Shown here: positions 1 to 9,071 of the stretch, piece after piece
How the letters are laid out: each line of letters starts with the position of its first letter
Numbering within the stretch: the first letter of the stretch is position 1
From: Fusibacter sp. 3D3
Lineage (GTDB): Bacteria; Bacillota; Clostridia; Peptostreptococcales; Acidaminobacteraceae
Reading direction: 5' to 3'
Assembly: GCF_001748365.1 (NCBI RefSeq)
Contig: NZ_BDHH01000002.1
Location: 73,983 to 120,423 of the forward strand
Length of the DNA: 46,441 nucleotides
Translations under genes and position numbers: made by a program
Notes under the pieces: generated by a model
Database searches by the model: none
What the model was told of the DNA's origin: nothing
Seen by the model: only the letters and a program-made list of their open reading frames with translations

Positions 1-333
1 TTCAATGCTAGCGTCTTCTGTATCAACTTGTAAGTTTGCATCTATTGATGCCTGTGAAAACTCAATCCGATCATTGCTTCCATTCGAGAAGTACATTATC
101 TTTAATGCACCTGAACCTTTAGCCTCTACTAACGCATACCCTTCGGGGATATAGTCGGGATAATAGTATGAATGCCACTGCTCTATTCTACTTAATGCAT
201 CACTTGTATCATTTTCCTTAAAGCGGATTGCAGTATATTTTTCAGTTACGTCAGTCACCATATTAAAAATTTTCACACGAAAGGCTTCAACACTCATTGT
301 TGTTATGGTAATACTTACCAATATCACTCGCAT
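1..333 (-). pseudogene. DUF4367-type protein fragment, N-terminus lost, runs off the left edge
   Basis: Read on the minus strand, an open frame enters from about position 378 and continues to the left edge without a stop. It encodes a hydrophobic stretch (RVILVSITITTM), then VEAFRVKIFNMVTDVTEKY, then DYIPEGYALVEAKGSG and KIMYFSNGS. A membrane segment followed by a WHSYYYPDYIPEGY block is the pattern of Gram-positive DUF4367 proteins (membrane-anchored, often beside ECF sigma factors). The cytosolic N-terminal part is missing: the frame is closed by a stop at 379-381, inside a hairpin cluster, and no ribosome binding site precedes the in-frame ATG at 333. It is probably a remnant cut by a small repeat. 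The family call rests on motif memory. Confidence 0.5.
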
Positions 334-372
334 TGTATACTCATTCCGCTGCGCTACCTTCGTAACCCTTGC

Positions 373-461
373 GCAATCCTATCGGATTGCATTCAGCGGG
401 AGTGAAACTCCCGCTGAATTAGGGAGATGACCCCCACTTTGAGAAGTGGGGGTCATCTCCC
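373..461. repeat. Cluster of three strong hairpins
   Basis: Three inverted repeats lie side by side. GCAATCC (373-379) pairs with GGATTGC (384-390). A 13-bp arm at 391-403 pairs with 407-419 around GAA. A perfect 18-bp arm at 422-439 (GGGAGATGACCCCCACTT) pairs with 444-461 around TGAG. The last hairpin ends 6 bases from the stop of the EamA gene and may help end its transcript, although no T-run follows. CCCCCACTT/AAGTGGGGG palindromes recall the ends of IS200/IS605-type elements, so this could be a MITE or element remnant that also cut the DUF4367 gene. Confidence 0.6.
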
Positions 462-467
462 CAAGGG

Positions 468-1370
468 TTATATAAACATCACCCCAACACCTGCAAGTGT
501 TATAAAAGTACCGATAACCTCTTTCGCGGTTACTTTTTCGTGTTTTACGAAGAATGCATATGGAATTAAGAGGATCGGCGTTATGGAAATCAAAGTAGAT
601 GCCACACCTGGATTGATCTTTTGCACCGCATAAAGCGATAAAGAAATCCCTAAAAAGGGTCCAAAAAACGAGCCTATGGTGAGTGATAAAAGTGCATCTT
701 TTCTTTTTAATGACGCTTTAAATTTGGGCCAGTGTCCTTTAAGGGTAAAGATGACCACAAACCCGATGATTCCCGCCACAAGCCTAATTTGAGTCGCTGC
801 AAAAGGATCATAGCTTGCCATTCCAAATTTACCGATAATATACCCCGCCGCTTGACCAAATGCGCCCCCAAATGCGAGAAGAATTCCCATTAGCGGATGT
901 GAAAAGCTCACTTTCTTACTGCCTTTCTCTGTGATTAATATGACCGATGCGATCCCTGCTAAAGTAATCATCATCCCAATGACTTGTAACAGCGTCATCT
1001 TTTCACCTAGGAAGATCAATGCCATAATCCCACTGAGCGGTGGTACACTGGCATAAATCAACATAGAGATTCGAGATCCAATGAGCACAAATGCCTCAAA
1101 TAAGAGCAAATCTCCAATTACAATGCCCACGAGTCCTGATAACAAAAGCCAAAACCATTCGGATTGCGTGGCATCTGTTGGAAACAAATAACCTCTTGTC
1201 ACCCCTGTAAAAACGGATAAAAATACAAGTCCAATTAACAATCTCAATAAATTCAAGTTCATAGAGCCTATTTTTTTAGCACTGTGCTCAAATGAAGTGG
1301 ATGTAACTGCCCAGCATAGTGCTGTGGCTAATGCGGCAATTTCGCCAAAGTAATTCTGTAAGCTTCCCAT
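468..1370 (-). CDS. EamA/DMT-superfamily transporter
   Basis: This 300-residue, almost wholly hydrophobic protein has about ten membrane segments arranged as two repeated EamA halves. In the first half, IALATALCWAVTSTSFEHSAKKIG is followed by SGLVGIVIGDLLLFEAFVLIG and PPLSGIMALIFLGEKMT; in the second half, GGAFGQAAGYIIGKFG is followed by ISITPILLIPYAFFVKHEKVT. The P-P-(L/F)-...-F-L-G-E-K block is the usual EamA signature. The family exports small metabolites or amino acids across the cytoplasmic membrane; the substrate cannot be read from sequence. The ATG at 1370 has AGGAAGG ten bases upstream. It stands alone, divergent from yjiM. Confidence 0.85.
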   Translation of the reverse strand: MGSLQNYFGEIAALATALCWAVTSTSFEHSAKKIGSMNLNLLRLLIGLVFLSVFTGVTRGYLFPTDATQSEWFWLLLSGLVGIVIGDLLLFEAFVLIGSRISMLIYASVPPLSGIMALIFLGEKMTLLQVIGMMITLAGIASVILITEKGSKKVSFSHPLMGILLAFGGAFGQAAGYIIGKFGMASYDPFAATQIRLVAGIIGFVVIFTLKGHWPKFKASLKRKDALLSLTIGSFFGPFLGISLSLYAVQKINPGVASTLISITPILLIPYAFFVKHEKVTAKEVIGTFITLAGVGVMFI

Positions 1371-1632
1371 ACGATTTCCTTCCTGACATTTTGATCACTT
1401 TGTCATCTATTTTTTATTTTTAGTTTGCAGATCCTCTATACATCTTAAACAATTTCATTCGACCACCTAAATACTTTTCTAATATTACAATACCATCTAT
1501 TTCTGAATTAGTCATTCAAAAAAATTGATGATTGCAAGAACTGCCATTCTTGATGCTTTTGAATAAAAATCATTACTTTTTTTTATATTAAGCTTCTATT
1601 TATAATTTTTTTTTATAGTGTGTATCTTTCAT

Positions 1633-1661
1633 TCGACATTGGAATTTCAATGCTATATGAT
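1633..1661 (+). promoter_or_regulatory. Probable sigma-A promoter of yjiM-yjiL
   Basis: TCGACA (1633-1638) and TATGAT (1656-1661) are separated by 17 bases, 54 bases before the yjiM start. The rest of the 345-base gap 1371-1715 is very A+T-rich and shows no gene. AGGAGG at 1705-1710 is the yjiM ribosome binding site. Confidence 0.55.
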
Positions 1662-1715
1662 ATTGCTATCAGAACATTTTTTTTCTTATAAGAATTGTAA
1701 AATTAGGAGGCTTCC

Positions 1716-2870
1716 ATGTCATTAAGAAAAAATTTACCCGAAATTTTCGATCAATTTGCAGATGCAAGAAAAAACGGTTTTATCGCTGCAAAAGCCTTAA
1801 AAGAACAAAACATTCCAATGGTAGGTACCTTTTGTACATACATGCCGCAAGAACTGCCTTTAGCGATGGGCGCGGTAGTTGTATCACTTTGTGCGACATC
1901 TGATGAAACCATTCCCGAAGCAGAAAAAGAACTGCCTAGAAACTTGTGCCCTTTAATTAAATCGAGTTATGGCTTTGGCAAAACAGATAAATGTCCTTAC
2001 TTTTATTTTTCAGACATCGTCGTAGGGGAGACAACTTGTGATGGCAAGAAAAAAATGTATGAGCATATGGCAGAGTTTAAACCCGTCCACGTAATGCAGT
2101 TGCCTAATACACAACAATCAGAGGATGCCTTTACGCTTTGGAAAAATGAAATTATAAGACTTAAATCATTGCTTGAAGAAAAATTCAATGTGGAAATCAC
2201 AGAGACAAAAATTCGAGAAGCCATCGTCCTTAAAAATTTTGAAAGACGCGCTTTAAAACGATTTTATGGTCTTGGAAAACTCAACCCACCTGCGATTACG
2301 GGTACAGATATTCTAAAAGTGCTCTATGGAACCACTTTTAAATTTGATCGCAAAGCCAATATTGACGAAATCGAGGCACTCACCGATCGTGTTCTCGCGG
2401 CTTATGAAGCAGGTGAAAAACTGGAGCGCAAACCTAGAATTCTCGTTACAGGCTGTCCAATTGGTGGCGTGACAGAAAAAATTGTTAAAGCAATTGAAGA
2501 TAATGGGGGACAAGTCGTCTTCTTTGAAAACTGTATGGGCGCAAAAGCCATTGAGGATCTCGTGGATGAAAATGAACCTGATGTATATGAAGCACTTGCA
2601 AAGAAATACCTTTCTATTGGGTGTTCTTGTATGACACCAAATCCAAATCGAGTGGCTTTACTCGACCGCTCTATAGATGAATATCAAGTAGACGGTGTTA
2701 TCGATGTGATTCTACAAGCATGTCACACTTATGCCATTGAGACCATCAGCATAAAAAAATTTGTAAATGCCTCCAAGACTATACCTTACATGAGTGTTGA
2801 AACCGATTATTCAACAGCCGACATCGGTCAACTTAACACACGTATGGCTGCATTTGTGGAGATGCTCTAA
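1716..2870 (+). CDS. yjiM: Double-cubane-cluster protein, YjiM type (2-hydroxyacyl-CoA dehydratase superfamily)
   Basis: The 384-residue protein follows the enterobacterial YjiM pattern throughout: [74 protein letters not shown] and a METDYS-like C-terminal block (VETDYST). Cysteines at about 40, 78, 93 and 108 and in the C-terminal half could bind the iron-sulfur cluster. Relatives of this size, paired with an ATPase, carry a double-cubane [8Fe-9S] cluster and perform very low-potential reductions of small molecules (established for the Carboxydothermus protein). The natural substrate is unknown. It lies 2 bases upstream of its activating ATPase. An alternative is a single-subunit 2-hydroxyacyl-CoA dehydratase, but there is no CoA-transferase or second subunit nearby. 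Confidence 0.88.
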   Translation: MSLRKNLPEIFDQFADARKNGFIAAKALKEQNIPMVGTFCTYMPQELPLAMGAVVVSLCATSDETIPEAEKELPRNLCPLIKSSYGFGKTDKCPYFYFSDIVVGETTCDGKKKMYEHMAEFKPVHVMQLPNTQQSEDAFTLWKNEIIRLKSLLEEKFNVEITETKIREAIVLKNFERRALKRFYGLGKLNPPAITGTDILKVLYGTTFKFDRKANIDEIEALTDRVLAAYEAGEKLERKPRILVTGCPIGGVTEKIVKAIEDNGGQVVFFENCMGAKAIEDLVDENEPDVYEALAKKYLSIGCSCMTPNPNRVALLDRSIDEYQVDGVIDVILQACHTYAIETISIKKFVNASKTIPYMSVETDYSTADIGQLNTRMAAFVEML

Positions 2871-2872
2871 TC

Positions 2873-3649
2873 ATGAAAATCATGGGTATCGATTCTGGCT
2901 CAACAACGACAAAAGGGGTTATTTTCAATGGTACACACGTTACACATACGCTTATAGTCCCAACGAGCTATAATCCCAAAAGCACCATGGAAAATCTACA
3001 ATTGGCGCTTCATAAATTAAGTGGTGATGATGAGCACATCCCCGTTTATACAACAGGCTACGGCCGCGATCTGCTCTCCTCTAAAAAACAGAGCATCACA
3101 GAAATCACCTGTCACGGCGCAGGTGCCGCTTTTTTAAATGCGGATACAACCACAGTGCTCGACATTGGGGGACAAGATAGCAAAGTGATCCAACTCGATG
3201 TTAAAGGCAATGTCATTGACTTTTTAATGAATGATAAATGTGCCGCTGGAACAGGTCGATTTATAGAAGTTATGATGAGAACACTACACAAGGACTTATT
3301 GGAATTAGATGATCTCGTTACCTCACACACACCCGTTAAAATCAGCAGCATGTGCGCCGTCTTCGCAGAAAGTGAAGTCATCAGCCTCTTGGCAAAAGGC
3401 ATTGACCCTGGAGATATTGCACTGGGGGTTCTAGATTCTATCTGTGAACGCTCTGCACATTTCGTCAAAAGGCTAAATAGGGATGCCCCCATTTTCTTTA
3501 GTGGCGGCCTCGCACAAAGCAAGAGCATAAAAATCAGCCTTGAAAAACACCTTGGTGTGCCTGTTCATACACATGAAAAGGCACAACTTGTTGGTGCCAT
3601 TGGTGCAGCAGTAATCGGATACCGAAAATTGTCCGCATCGCGATTATAA
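2873..3649 (+). CDS. yjiL: Activating ATPase of the double-cubane protein (YjiL/HgdC family)
   Basis: This 258-residue BadF/BadG/HgdC-type ATPase has an actin/Hsp70-like fold. MGIDSGSTTTKGVIF (residues 4-18) and DIGGQDSKVI (97-106) are the phosphate loops. NDKCAAGTGRF supplies C123 and SSMCAVFAESE supplies C161, the two cysteines that in this family bridge one [4Fe-4S] cluster across the homodimer. FFSGGLAQS is the adenosine loop. It hydrolyses ATP to push a low-potential electron into the partner. Start ATG at 2873 follows the yjiM stop by 2 bases, so the pair is one transcript. The size matches E. coli YjiL. Confidence 0.9.
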   Translation: MKIMGIDSGSTTTKGVIFNGTHVTHTLIVPTSYNPKSTMENLQLALHKLSGDDEHIPVYTTGYGRDLLSSKKQSITEITCHGAGAAFLNADTTTVLDIGGQDSKVIQLDVKGNVIDFLMNDKCAAGTGRFIEVMMRTLHKDLLELDDLVTSHTPVKISSMCAVFAESEVISLLAKGIDPGDIALGVLDSICERSAHFVKRLNRDAPIFFSGGLAQSKSIKISLEKHLGVPVHTHEKAQLVGAIGAAVIGYRKLSASRL

Positions 3650-3659
3650 AATCTATTAG

Positions 3660-3717
3660 AAAGCGTCCTTAATCACCCTAATCTCTATCGATCGGTGCTT
3701 GATGACGCTTTTATTTT
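3660..3717 (+). terminator. Terminator after yjiL
   Basis: AAGCGTC (3661-3667) pairs with GACGCTT (3704-3710), with further pairing inside (TTAATCACC against GGTGCTTGAT), and is followed by TTATTTTTC. It sits 10 bases after the yjiL stop. Confidence 0.65.
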
Positions 3718-3755
3718 TCATACTAATGCCAAACACCATATAATCGCCACTATTG

Positions 3756-3785
3756 TTGATTCTCCAAAAAAACCTAGGGTATAAT
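3756..3785 (+). promoter_or_regulatory. Probable promoter of the diguanylate cyclase gene
   Basis: TTGATT (3756-3761) and a perfect TATAAT (3780-3785) are 18 bases apart, 32 bases before the chosen start codon. Confidence 0.6.
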
Positions 3786-3817
3786 AGGATTATAATGATT
3801 CCAAAGGAGTGCTTATT

Positions 3818-5611
3818 ATGACAAAAAAATATACGCTGAACCCCAATTGTAAAAGTTGCCGCGTTTTAAACGCACTCCTAAAACAAAAATGTGAAATTGA
3901 AGAAACCTTAAAATGCGCTATTAAAATGACTAAACTCGGTATATGGGAGTGGAATCTTATTACAAATCAAGTGACTTTATCCGATGAAGTTTTCGAAATT
4001 ACCGGTTATAAAAAAGAAGATTTCAATGATGATTTTGATTATATCTTCACGACATTAATTCACCCACAATCCCAACAACTATTAAATGAATCGATTGCTA
4101 TTGCTTTGAAAAATGGCATACTCCCACAGGAAGAGTATCGCATTCTCAATTTGAAAAATACACCTTGTTGGGTCAGAATTAATGGTGAGGTGATTTATGA
4201 TGATCAAGGTCAAAAGATCAAATTGATTGGGACCATCCTCGATGTGACCACCGACTACATGGCTAAGTCAACACTTTCAAATGATTTAAGTTTTTTTGAA
4301 TCTTTAATGGAGGCCCTCCCTAACCCTATCTTTTATAAGGATAGAGCAGGCCTTTATAAGTTTTGTAATACTGCCTTTTTAGAGTATATCGGTGCTGATA
4401 AAGGCAGTGTTTTTAATAAAAGTGTTTTTGAAATTTCTCCAAAAAAACTTGCTGACATCTATCATAAAGCAGACTTAGAGCTCATGGCACAAAAAGGACA
4501 TCAAGTTTATGAATCCAAGGTGAAATATGCAGATGGGTCTTATCGAGATGTTATCTTTAGCAAAGCTGCTCATGTCGATGAAAATGGTGAGACAGTGGGC
4601 TTAGTCGGTATCATTCAAGACATCACAGAAAAGAAAAACATTGAAAAGAAAGAAAAGATACTTCAAAATGTCAGAGATATCTTTTGGAGGATGAATCAAA
4701 CCATTATGGAATTTGAAAATGAAGCGTCCTTCTTCAACAAAATCCTCAGAGAATTTCCATCCGTGCTCTCGCATTTAGATGAGGCAGTCGTCCTCAAATT
4801 TGATGATTCAGAAACCTTGTCCATTCTGACAAACACAGGTTATATTGAAAACGAAACCACACTTTTAAAGACCAAACGTCAAAATCTCTTTTTAAGAAAG
4901 GACAATCGCGTTGGCATGTCTAAACCATACATTATCAATGACATTGAAAACAGCAAAGTACATGCGTCACTTATCATTCCGCTTTATTTCAATGATGAAA
5001 TCAAATGGCTCATTTCTTTAGACAGTAATCGCAATCGTATATTTGATGAAATTGACTTAATTGCCGCAAGATTCATTCAAGAGGAATTACCCTTATTTTA
5101 CCACATATTTGAACTGACTCGCACTACCTTAAAATTATCTCGATATGACAGTTTGACCAGCTTAATGAATCGGGGTTATTTCGACACGGTTTTAACGGAT
5201 AAGCTCAACATCGCTGAACTTTCAAATATCTCTATGTCCTTAATTATTTTTGACCTTGATCATTTAAAAAAGATAAATGATCAATTTGGTCATCACAGTG
5301 GTGATTTATATCTTAAATCCTTTGCGGACATGCTCATTCAAAATTTTGACATGCCAGATGCCCTAGCCCGGATTGGGGGCGATGAATTCGCCTGCTTAAT
5401 CTCTTTACTGGATACACCTCAAATAGAAGCATATGTCGATAAATTCAGAAAATTATTTGAAAATACTGAATTCGATTCCGATGAATATAAATTTAAAGGC
5501 AGTTTTAGCTATGGTATTGCTTCTTTTCCGAGCGATTCCATGTCAAAGTCTGAACTCATGCGATTAGCCGATAAAAGAATGTATGCCGATAAAAATAGAA
5601 ACCGCACCTAA
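3818..5611 (+). CDS. PAS-PAS-GGDEF diguanylate cyclase
   Basis: A soluble 597-residue signalling protein. After a short N-terminus with a CKSC pair come two PAS/PAC modules (about residues 30-145, LGIWEWNLITNQVTLSDEVF, and 160-270, ALPNPIFYKDRAGLYKF, each ending in a (I/L)xDxT motif). A GAF-like stretch follows (about 290-430), then a GGDEF domain (about 440-597) with DSLTSLMNRGYFD, FDLDHLKKINDQFGH and the intact active site RIGGDEF. It should make cyclic di-GMP from GTP. The product-inhibition RxxD site five residues before GGDEF reads DMPD, so feedback inhibition is probably absent. I chose the ATG at 3818 because AAAGGAG (3803-3809) stands eight bases upstream; a GTG at 3809 overlaps that site. 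Confidence 0.88.
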   Translation: MTKKYTLNPNCKSCRVLNALLKQKCEIEETLKCAIKMTKLGIWEWNLITNQVTLSDEVFEITGYKKEDFNDDFDYIFTTLIHPQSQQLLNESIAIALKNGILPQEEYRILNLKNTPCWVRINGEVIYDDQGQKIKLIGTILDVTTDYMAKSTLSNDLSFFESLMEALPNPIFYKDRAGLYKFCNTAFLEYIGADKGSVFNKSVFEISPKKLADIYHKADLELMAQKGHQVYESKVKYADGSYRDVIFSKAAHVDENGETVGLVGIIQDITEKKNIEKKEKILQNVRDIFWRMNQTIMEFENEASFFNKILREFPSVLSHLDEAVVLKFDDSETLSILTNTGYIENETTLLKTKRQNLFLRKDNRVGMSKPYIINDIENSKVHASLIIPLYFNDEIKWLISLDSNRNRIFDEIDLIAARFIQEELPLFYHIFELTRTTLKLSRYDSLTSLMNRGYFDTVLTDKLNIAELSNISMSLIIFDLDHLKKINDQFGHHSGDLYLKSFADMLIQNFDMPDALARIGGDEFACLISLLDTPQIEAYVDKFRKLFENTEFDSDEYKFKGSFSYGIASFPSDSMSKSELMRLADKRMYADKNRNRT

Positions 5612-5627
5612 ATCAAACTATTTTCTC

Positions 5628-5671
5628 AAAAAAAATTGCCCAATTAAACATCGTTTAACAGGCAATTTTTT
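5628..5671. terminator. Bidirectional terminator
   Basis: AAAAATTGCC (5631-5640) pairs with GGCAATTTTT (5661-5670), with an inner TTAAAC/GTTTAA stem. It has A and T tracts on both sides and lies between converging genes (the cyclase on plus and the acetyltransferase on minus). Confidence 0.8.
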
Positions 5672-5740
5672 ATATATAAGTTCAATCAAGTTAAAGCCGT
5701 AAAATCCGTTTTAATTAAATTTGAAGCAAATCCATAAGGC

Positions 5741-6733
5741 TTATTTGCTCTGATTTATCCTATAATAATCCATCGTAGAAGTCGGTTCAAATCCACAGGA
5801 TGTATAAAGATTTAAGGCATTGGCATTATTCGCTTCCACCTGTAGCATCACTCGACTTGCATCTGAATCCAGCAGTTGCATCACAGATTTCATTAAAAGC
5901 CATCTGCCATAACCCTTTCCTCTATATTCTGGAAGTACACCGAGTCCATAAATGCCGCCTAATCCCTCAGATAATTGCAAATGGGTTTTACCGAATAAAG
6001 CTTCCCCAGTTTTGGCCATATAAATCGTCATGCCACGTTGTTCTTCCGTTTCTGGCATCATTAGATCTGCTGGATCAGAAGGCATGGTCTCATCCGCTTC
6101 AAGATCAAATTCTTCTTTGAAATAAATAACATTTTGCCTTGCAATTTCCTGAGCATCTGCATTGGATGCTTTTCTTATGGATAGCAGCCCGCGATCCTCA
6201 ATTTCTTTAAATCTGCCCTCTTTAATAATGGCATTAAAAACAGTTTGTTCTAAATACATTTCATATTCTGTATGCTTATAGGCCGCATTTGTGTTTTTGA
6301 TAAAGGCTTGACCTTCAAATGACTTTCGATCGCTTAGAAGCAGCATCGCCTGTGAATTTCTTCTATGAAACTCATCTTTCACATATTCAAAAAGGGTTTT
6401 AAAATAGCCTCTTCGTCTATAATCTGGATGGACCATACCATTGACTTCAATTTGACTTCCAATGCCACCAAAACCGCATATGCCAATGTATCCCACCAAT
6501 TCGTCTTCAACATAATACATAAATTCGTTGATTTTTTCTCTAACTAAAGGGGACGCATCCGATGCGTTTTGTGCCCTCTCTTTTTGCTTTGCTTCTTTAG
6601 AAATAGTCCGTTTATAATCCAATTCAAGTTTAAGTGAAACACCTTCTTTAAGGCATCTCTCTTCAAGTGCGGATACGTTTAGATGATCTTCTTTTGAAAG
6701 ATACGCCGCCAGTTTTATATATTCCGATTTCAT
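5741..6733 (-). CDS. Tandem GNAT-family N-acetyltransferase
   Basis: A 330-residue protein with two GNAT domains. The first (about residues 60-165) has YYVEDELVGYIGICGFGG and the acetyl-CoA loop VHPDYRRRGYFKTL. The second (about 190-325) has YGLGVLPEYRGKGYGRWLL, a classical Q/RxxGxG/A loop, and QVEANNANALNLYTSCGFEP, the usual C-terminal part of the fold. The second domain looks catalytic; the first has RRRGYF and may be weaker. The acceptor is unknown. Start ATG 6733 follows TGGAGGCTATT. No linked gene hints at a pathway. Confidence 0.82.
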   Translation of the reverse strand: MKSEYIKLAAYLSKEDHLNVSALEERCLKEGVSLKLELDYKRTISKEAKQKERAQNASDASPLVREKINEFMYYVEDELVGYIGICGFGGIGSQIEVNGMVHPDYRRRGYFKTLFEYVKDEFHRRNSQAMLLLSDRKSFEGQAFIKNTNAAYKHTEYEMYLEQTVFNAIIKEGRFKEIEDRGLLSIRKASNADAQEIARQNVIYFKEEFDLEADETMPSDPADLMMPETEEQRGMTIYMAKTGEALFGKTHLQLSEGLGGIYGLGVLPEYRGKGYGRWLLMKSVMQLLDSDASRVMLQVEANNANALNLYTSCGFEPTSTMDYYRINQSK

Positions 6734-6838
6734 AATAGCCTCCAGATTTAAGTCTAATGCGTTTAAGGGTTGTTGCCTTTAGTATAACAGACTTGAGCCC
6801 TTCCCACTATACCTCACCTAGGGAAAACATCGCTATAC

Positions 6839-8941
6839 TCAAACTGTAAACTGATTGACGGCATTATTGAGCTCTAAGGTTAAATTACTGAGTTTTTTCC
6901 CATATTCATTGAGATTCTCGATGCCATTTTTCTGCTCGATCATCGCTGAAGTGGCTTCTTCTGTGCTTGCTGTGGTTTCTTCTGAAACCGCCGAAATATT
7001 CGTAATGGCATCTAAAATTTCATCCTTACTTGTTTCTATTGTACCCGCACTGTTGCCTACAGCAAGTATCCTATCCGTCATATGCAAGATCGCCTGATTG
7101 ATCTCATTGAATATTTCGATTGATTTTTTAATAATTTGGAACTGTTCTTCTTGAGCACTTCCAACGAGGCTCACACTAATCACAGCATCATCCGATTTAG
7201 AAATCACTTCCTCAACGACCTTCTTGATATCTTTAGTAGCCTTGCTTGTCTGTTCTGCTAAAGTACGGATCTCATCCGCCACCACTGCAAAGCCTCTTCC
7301 CGCTTCACCTGCTCTTGCCGCTTCGATGGAGGCATTTAAAGCCAGCAGATTGGTTTGAGATGCTATATTTTCAATAATCGCTGTAATTTGGTCAATACTA
7401 TTTACAGCTTGATTTACATCTTCAACCACCGTTGCGATTTCCTTTGAACGTGATTTTGTCGTCACAGTTTTGTCATCGAGTTCTCTTAGGATTAAAACCC
7501 CCTCAGCTGAAATGCCTTGTGCTTGATCGGATATGCGAACCACTTCATTGATGGTCTGTGAGGTCCTATCAATCATCTCACTGAGGATTGATGTCTTTTG
7601 AACGATGCCCTCTATGTCCTCTGACTGTTTTAAATTGGCCTCAGCAATCTGACTCACGATGGTGGTCACATCTGTTATGGACAGCACACTTTGATCCGAA
7701 ATTTTTATCATTTTACCCGCACTCTCTTCCACCACCTCAGCTGAGTTGTGCACATTGCCAATAAGCTGTCTCATTTTTAAAATCATCTGATCAAAATTAT
7801 GGGCTAGCTGCCCCAGCTCATCTGTTGAATTTAAAGCACATTGCTTTGTCAAATCTCCTTTTGCCACTTGATCTATCACCTGCATGAGCTGATTGATGGG
7901 TCTTTTAATACTGCTTTGAATGTAAAATATGATAAACGTTATGAGCAAAAGTGCACCCGCTAACACCATCAAATTAAAAGCAAGATTTTTTTTAAAAGCC
8001 TGATAAATGACACTTTCAGGCACAAAATGGATGAGTTGCCACTCTTTTTTTTCGCTAAAAAATGAAACGGGGGTGCGTATGATCAACTGTCGTCCTTCTA
8101 ACCCTTGGACGTATTCAAAATAAGAAGATTCTTGCGTATGGCGCTTCATGTTCTGAAACAAAAGGGTTTCAGACAAATTGCTGTTCACTGAGTCCTTGTC
8201 AATCGTTGAGCCAACAACATTTTGAGCCCCTGTCACCATAAGGGCATTCATGCCTTCTAGGTTCTTTTGTGTTTCTTGTTCCAATATCCCTTGAACTTCG
8301 TTGAGTTCAATGTCTGCGGTTACAACGCCTATAGGCTTCCCGTCCATTTTAATGGGATAGGATATCGTGAACATCAGCACTTCCTCACCATTCACAGGAT
8401 AGAGATAAGGTTCCGTTACGATAGACTCTCCCGTTTGCATCGGTAGGATGTACCAATCGCCATCTCCAGGGATATCATAGCCCACAAGTGGCTCCACTAC
8501 TGGATTTTTGCCATCTGAAAGTGTAATATAGGGCAAAAACCGCCCCTGCTCATCTGATCCCATTGCATTTTGGAATTTAAATTCATTGTCTTTCTGATCA
8601 AATGCATTCGCCATAAAGCCTACACCGTGCCCTACAATTTGCTTGTTTTCTTTTAAGCTTTCACTTAAGAGTTCGAGCACATCAGAGCGCTCAAGTCTGC
8701 CCTTTTTTATGAGCATGGCAAACTCCTCTGAAAAATTTTTCACAACAAACTCAATATGAGTCATCTGTTCTGAAAAAAGCGCCGCTTGTGAACTCGATAA
8801 ATACTCTGCTTTTATAGTGGCTTCTAGCAAATCTTTTGACTTCATATTTAGAATGAGATTTGCTTGGAGTACAAGATTGATGACAACAATGACCACAGCC
8901 ATCATTATAATTCTATGTACGAGTTTAATATTTTTAAACAT
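6839..8941 (-). CDS. Methyl-accepting chemotaxis protein with Cache sensor
   Basis: A 700-residue transmembrane receptor. TM1 is at about 12-33, then an extracellular double-Cache-like sensor (about 35-315, with [21 protein letters not shown] and [19 protein letters not shown]). TM2 is at about 320-344, followed by a HAMP domain ([20 protein letters not shown]) and a long cytoplasmic signalling hairpin with the invariant tip [20 protein letters not shown] followed by [17 protein letters not shown]. It should report an external ligand to CheA/CheW and implies flagellar motility. Cache domains of this type often bind amino acids or organic acids; the ligand is not deducible. The start ATG has GGGGGAAAATTC upstream. 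It lies after the eut operon terminator and is probably transcribed separately. Confidence 0.92.
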   Translation of the reverse strand: MFKNIKLVHRIIMMAVVIVVINLVLQANLILNMKSKDLLEATIKAEYLSSSQAALFSEQMTHIEFVVKNFSEEFAMLIKKGRLERSDVLELLSESLKENKQIVGHGVGFMANAFDQKDNEFKFQNAMGSDEQGRFLPYITLSDGKNPVVEPLVGYDIPGDGDWYILPMQTGESIVTEPYLYPVNGEEVLMFTISYPIKMDGKPIGVVTADIELNEVQGILEQETQKNLEGMNALMVTGAQNVVGSTIDKDSVNSNLSETLLFQNMKRHTQESSYFEYVQGLEGRQLIIRTPVSFFSEKKEWQLIHFVPESVIYQAFKKNLAFNLMVLAGALLLITFIIFYIQSSIKRPINQLMQVIDQVAKGDLTKQCALNSTDELGQLAHNFDQMILKMRQLIGNVHNSAEVVEESAGKMIKISDQSVLSITDVTTIVSQIAEANLKQSEDIEGIVQKTSILSEMIDRTSQTINEVVRISDQAQGISAEGVLILRELDDKTVTTKSRSKEIATVVEDVNQAVNSIDQITAIIENIASQTNLLALNASIEAARAGEAGRGFAVVADEIRTLAEQTSKATKDIKKVVEEVISKSDDAVISVSLVGSAQEEQFQIIKKSIEIFNEINQAILHMTDRILAVGNSAGTIETSKDEILDAITNISAVSEETTASTEEATSAMIEQKNGIENLNEYGKKLSNLTLELNNAVNQFTV

Positions 8942-9033
8942 GAATTTTCCCCCTATCGCAAAAACGAATAATATACAATGACTTTGCTCTGTCCACGTGT
9001 AACTGCTGACAGCAGGTTACATATAACAGCAAA

Positions 9034-9064
9034 GCTGTCCACAACCGACTTGCTTGTGGACAGC
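9034..9064 (-). terminator. Terminator of the eut operon
   Basis: A perfect 11-bp inverted repeat, GCTGTCCACAA (9034-9044) and TTGTGGACAGC (9054-9064), lies eight bases beyond the eutG stop. On the minus strand it is followed by TTTGCTGTTATATG, so the T-run is short. Further small inverted repeats (around 9001-9033) sit next to it. Confidence 0.65.
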
Positions 9065-9071
9065 CCTTAAA

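Noticed and set aside
3112-3528. Minus-strand open frame of 138 codons inside yjiL
   Set aside because: Entirely antisense to a well-supported gene; composition is that of a shadow frame.
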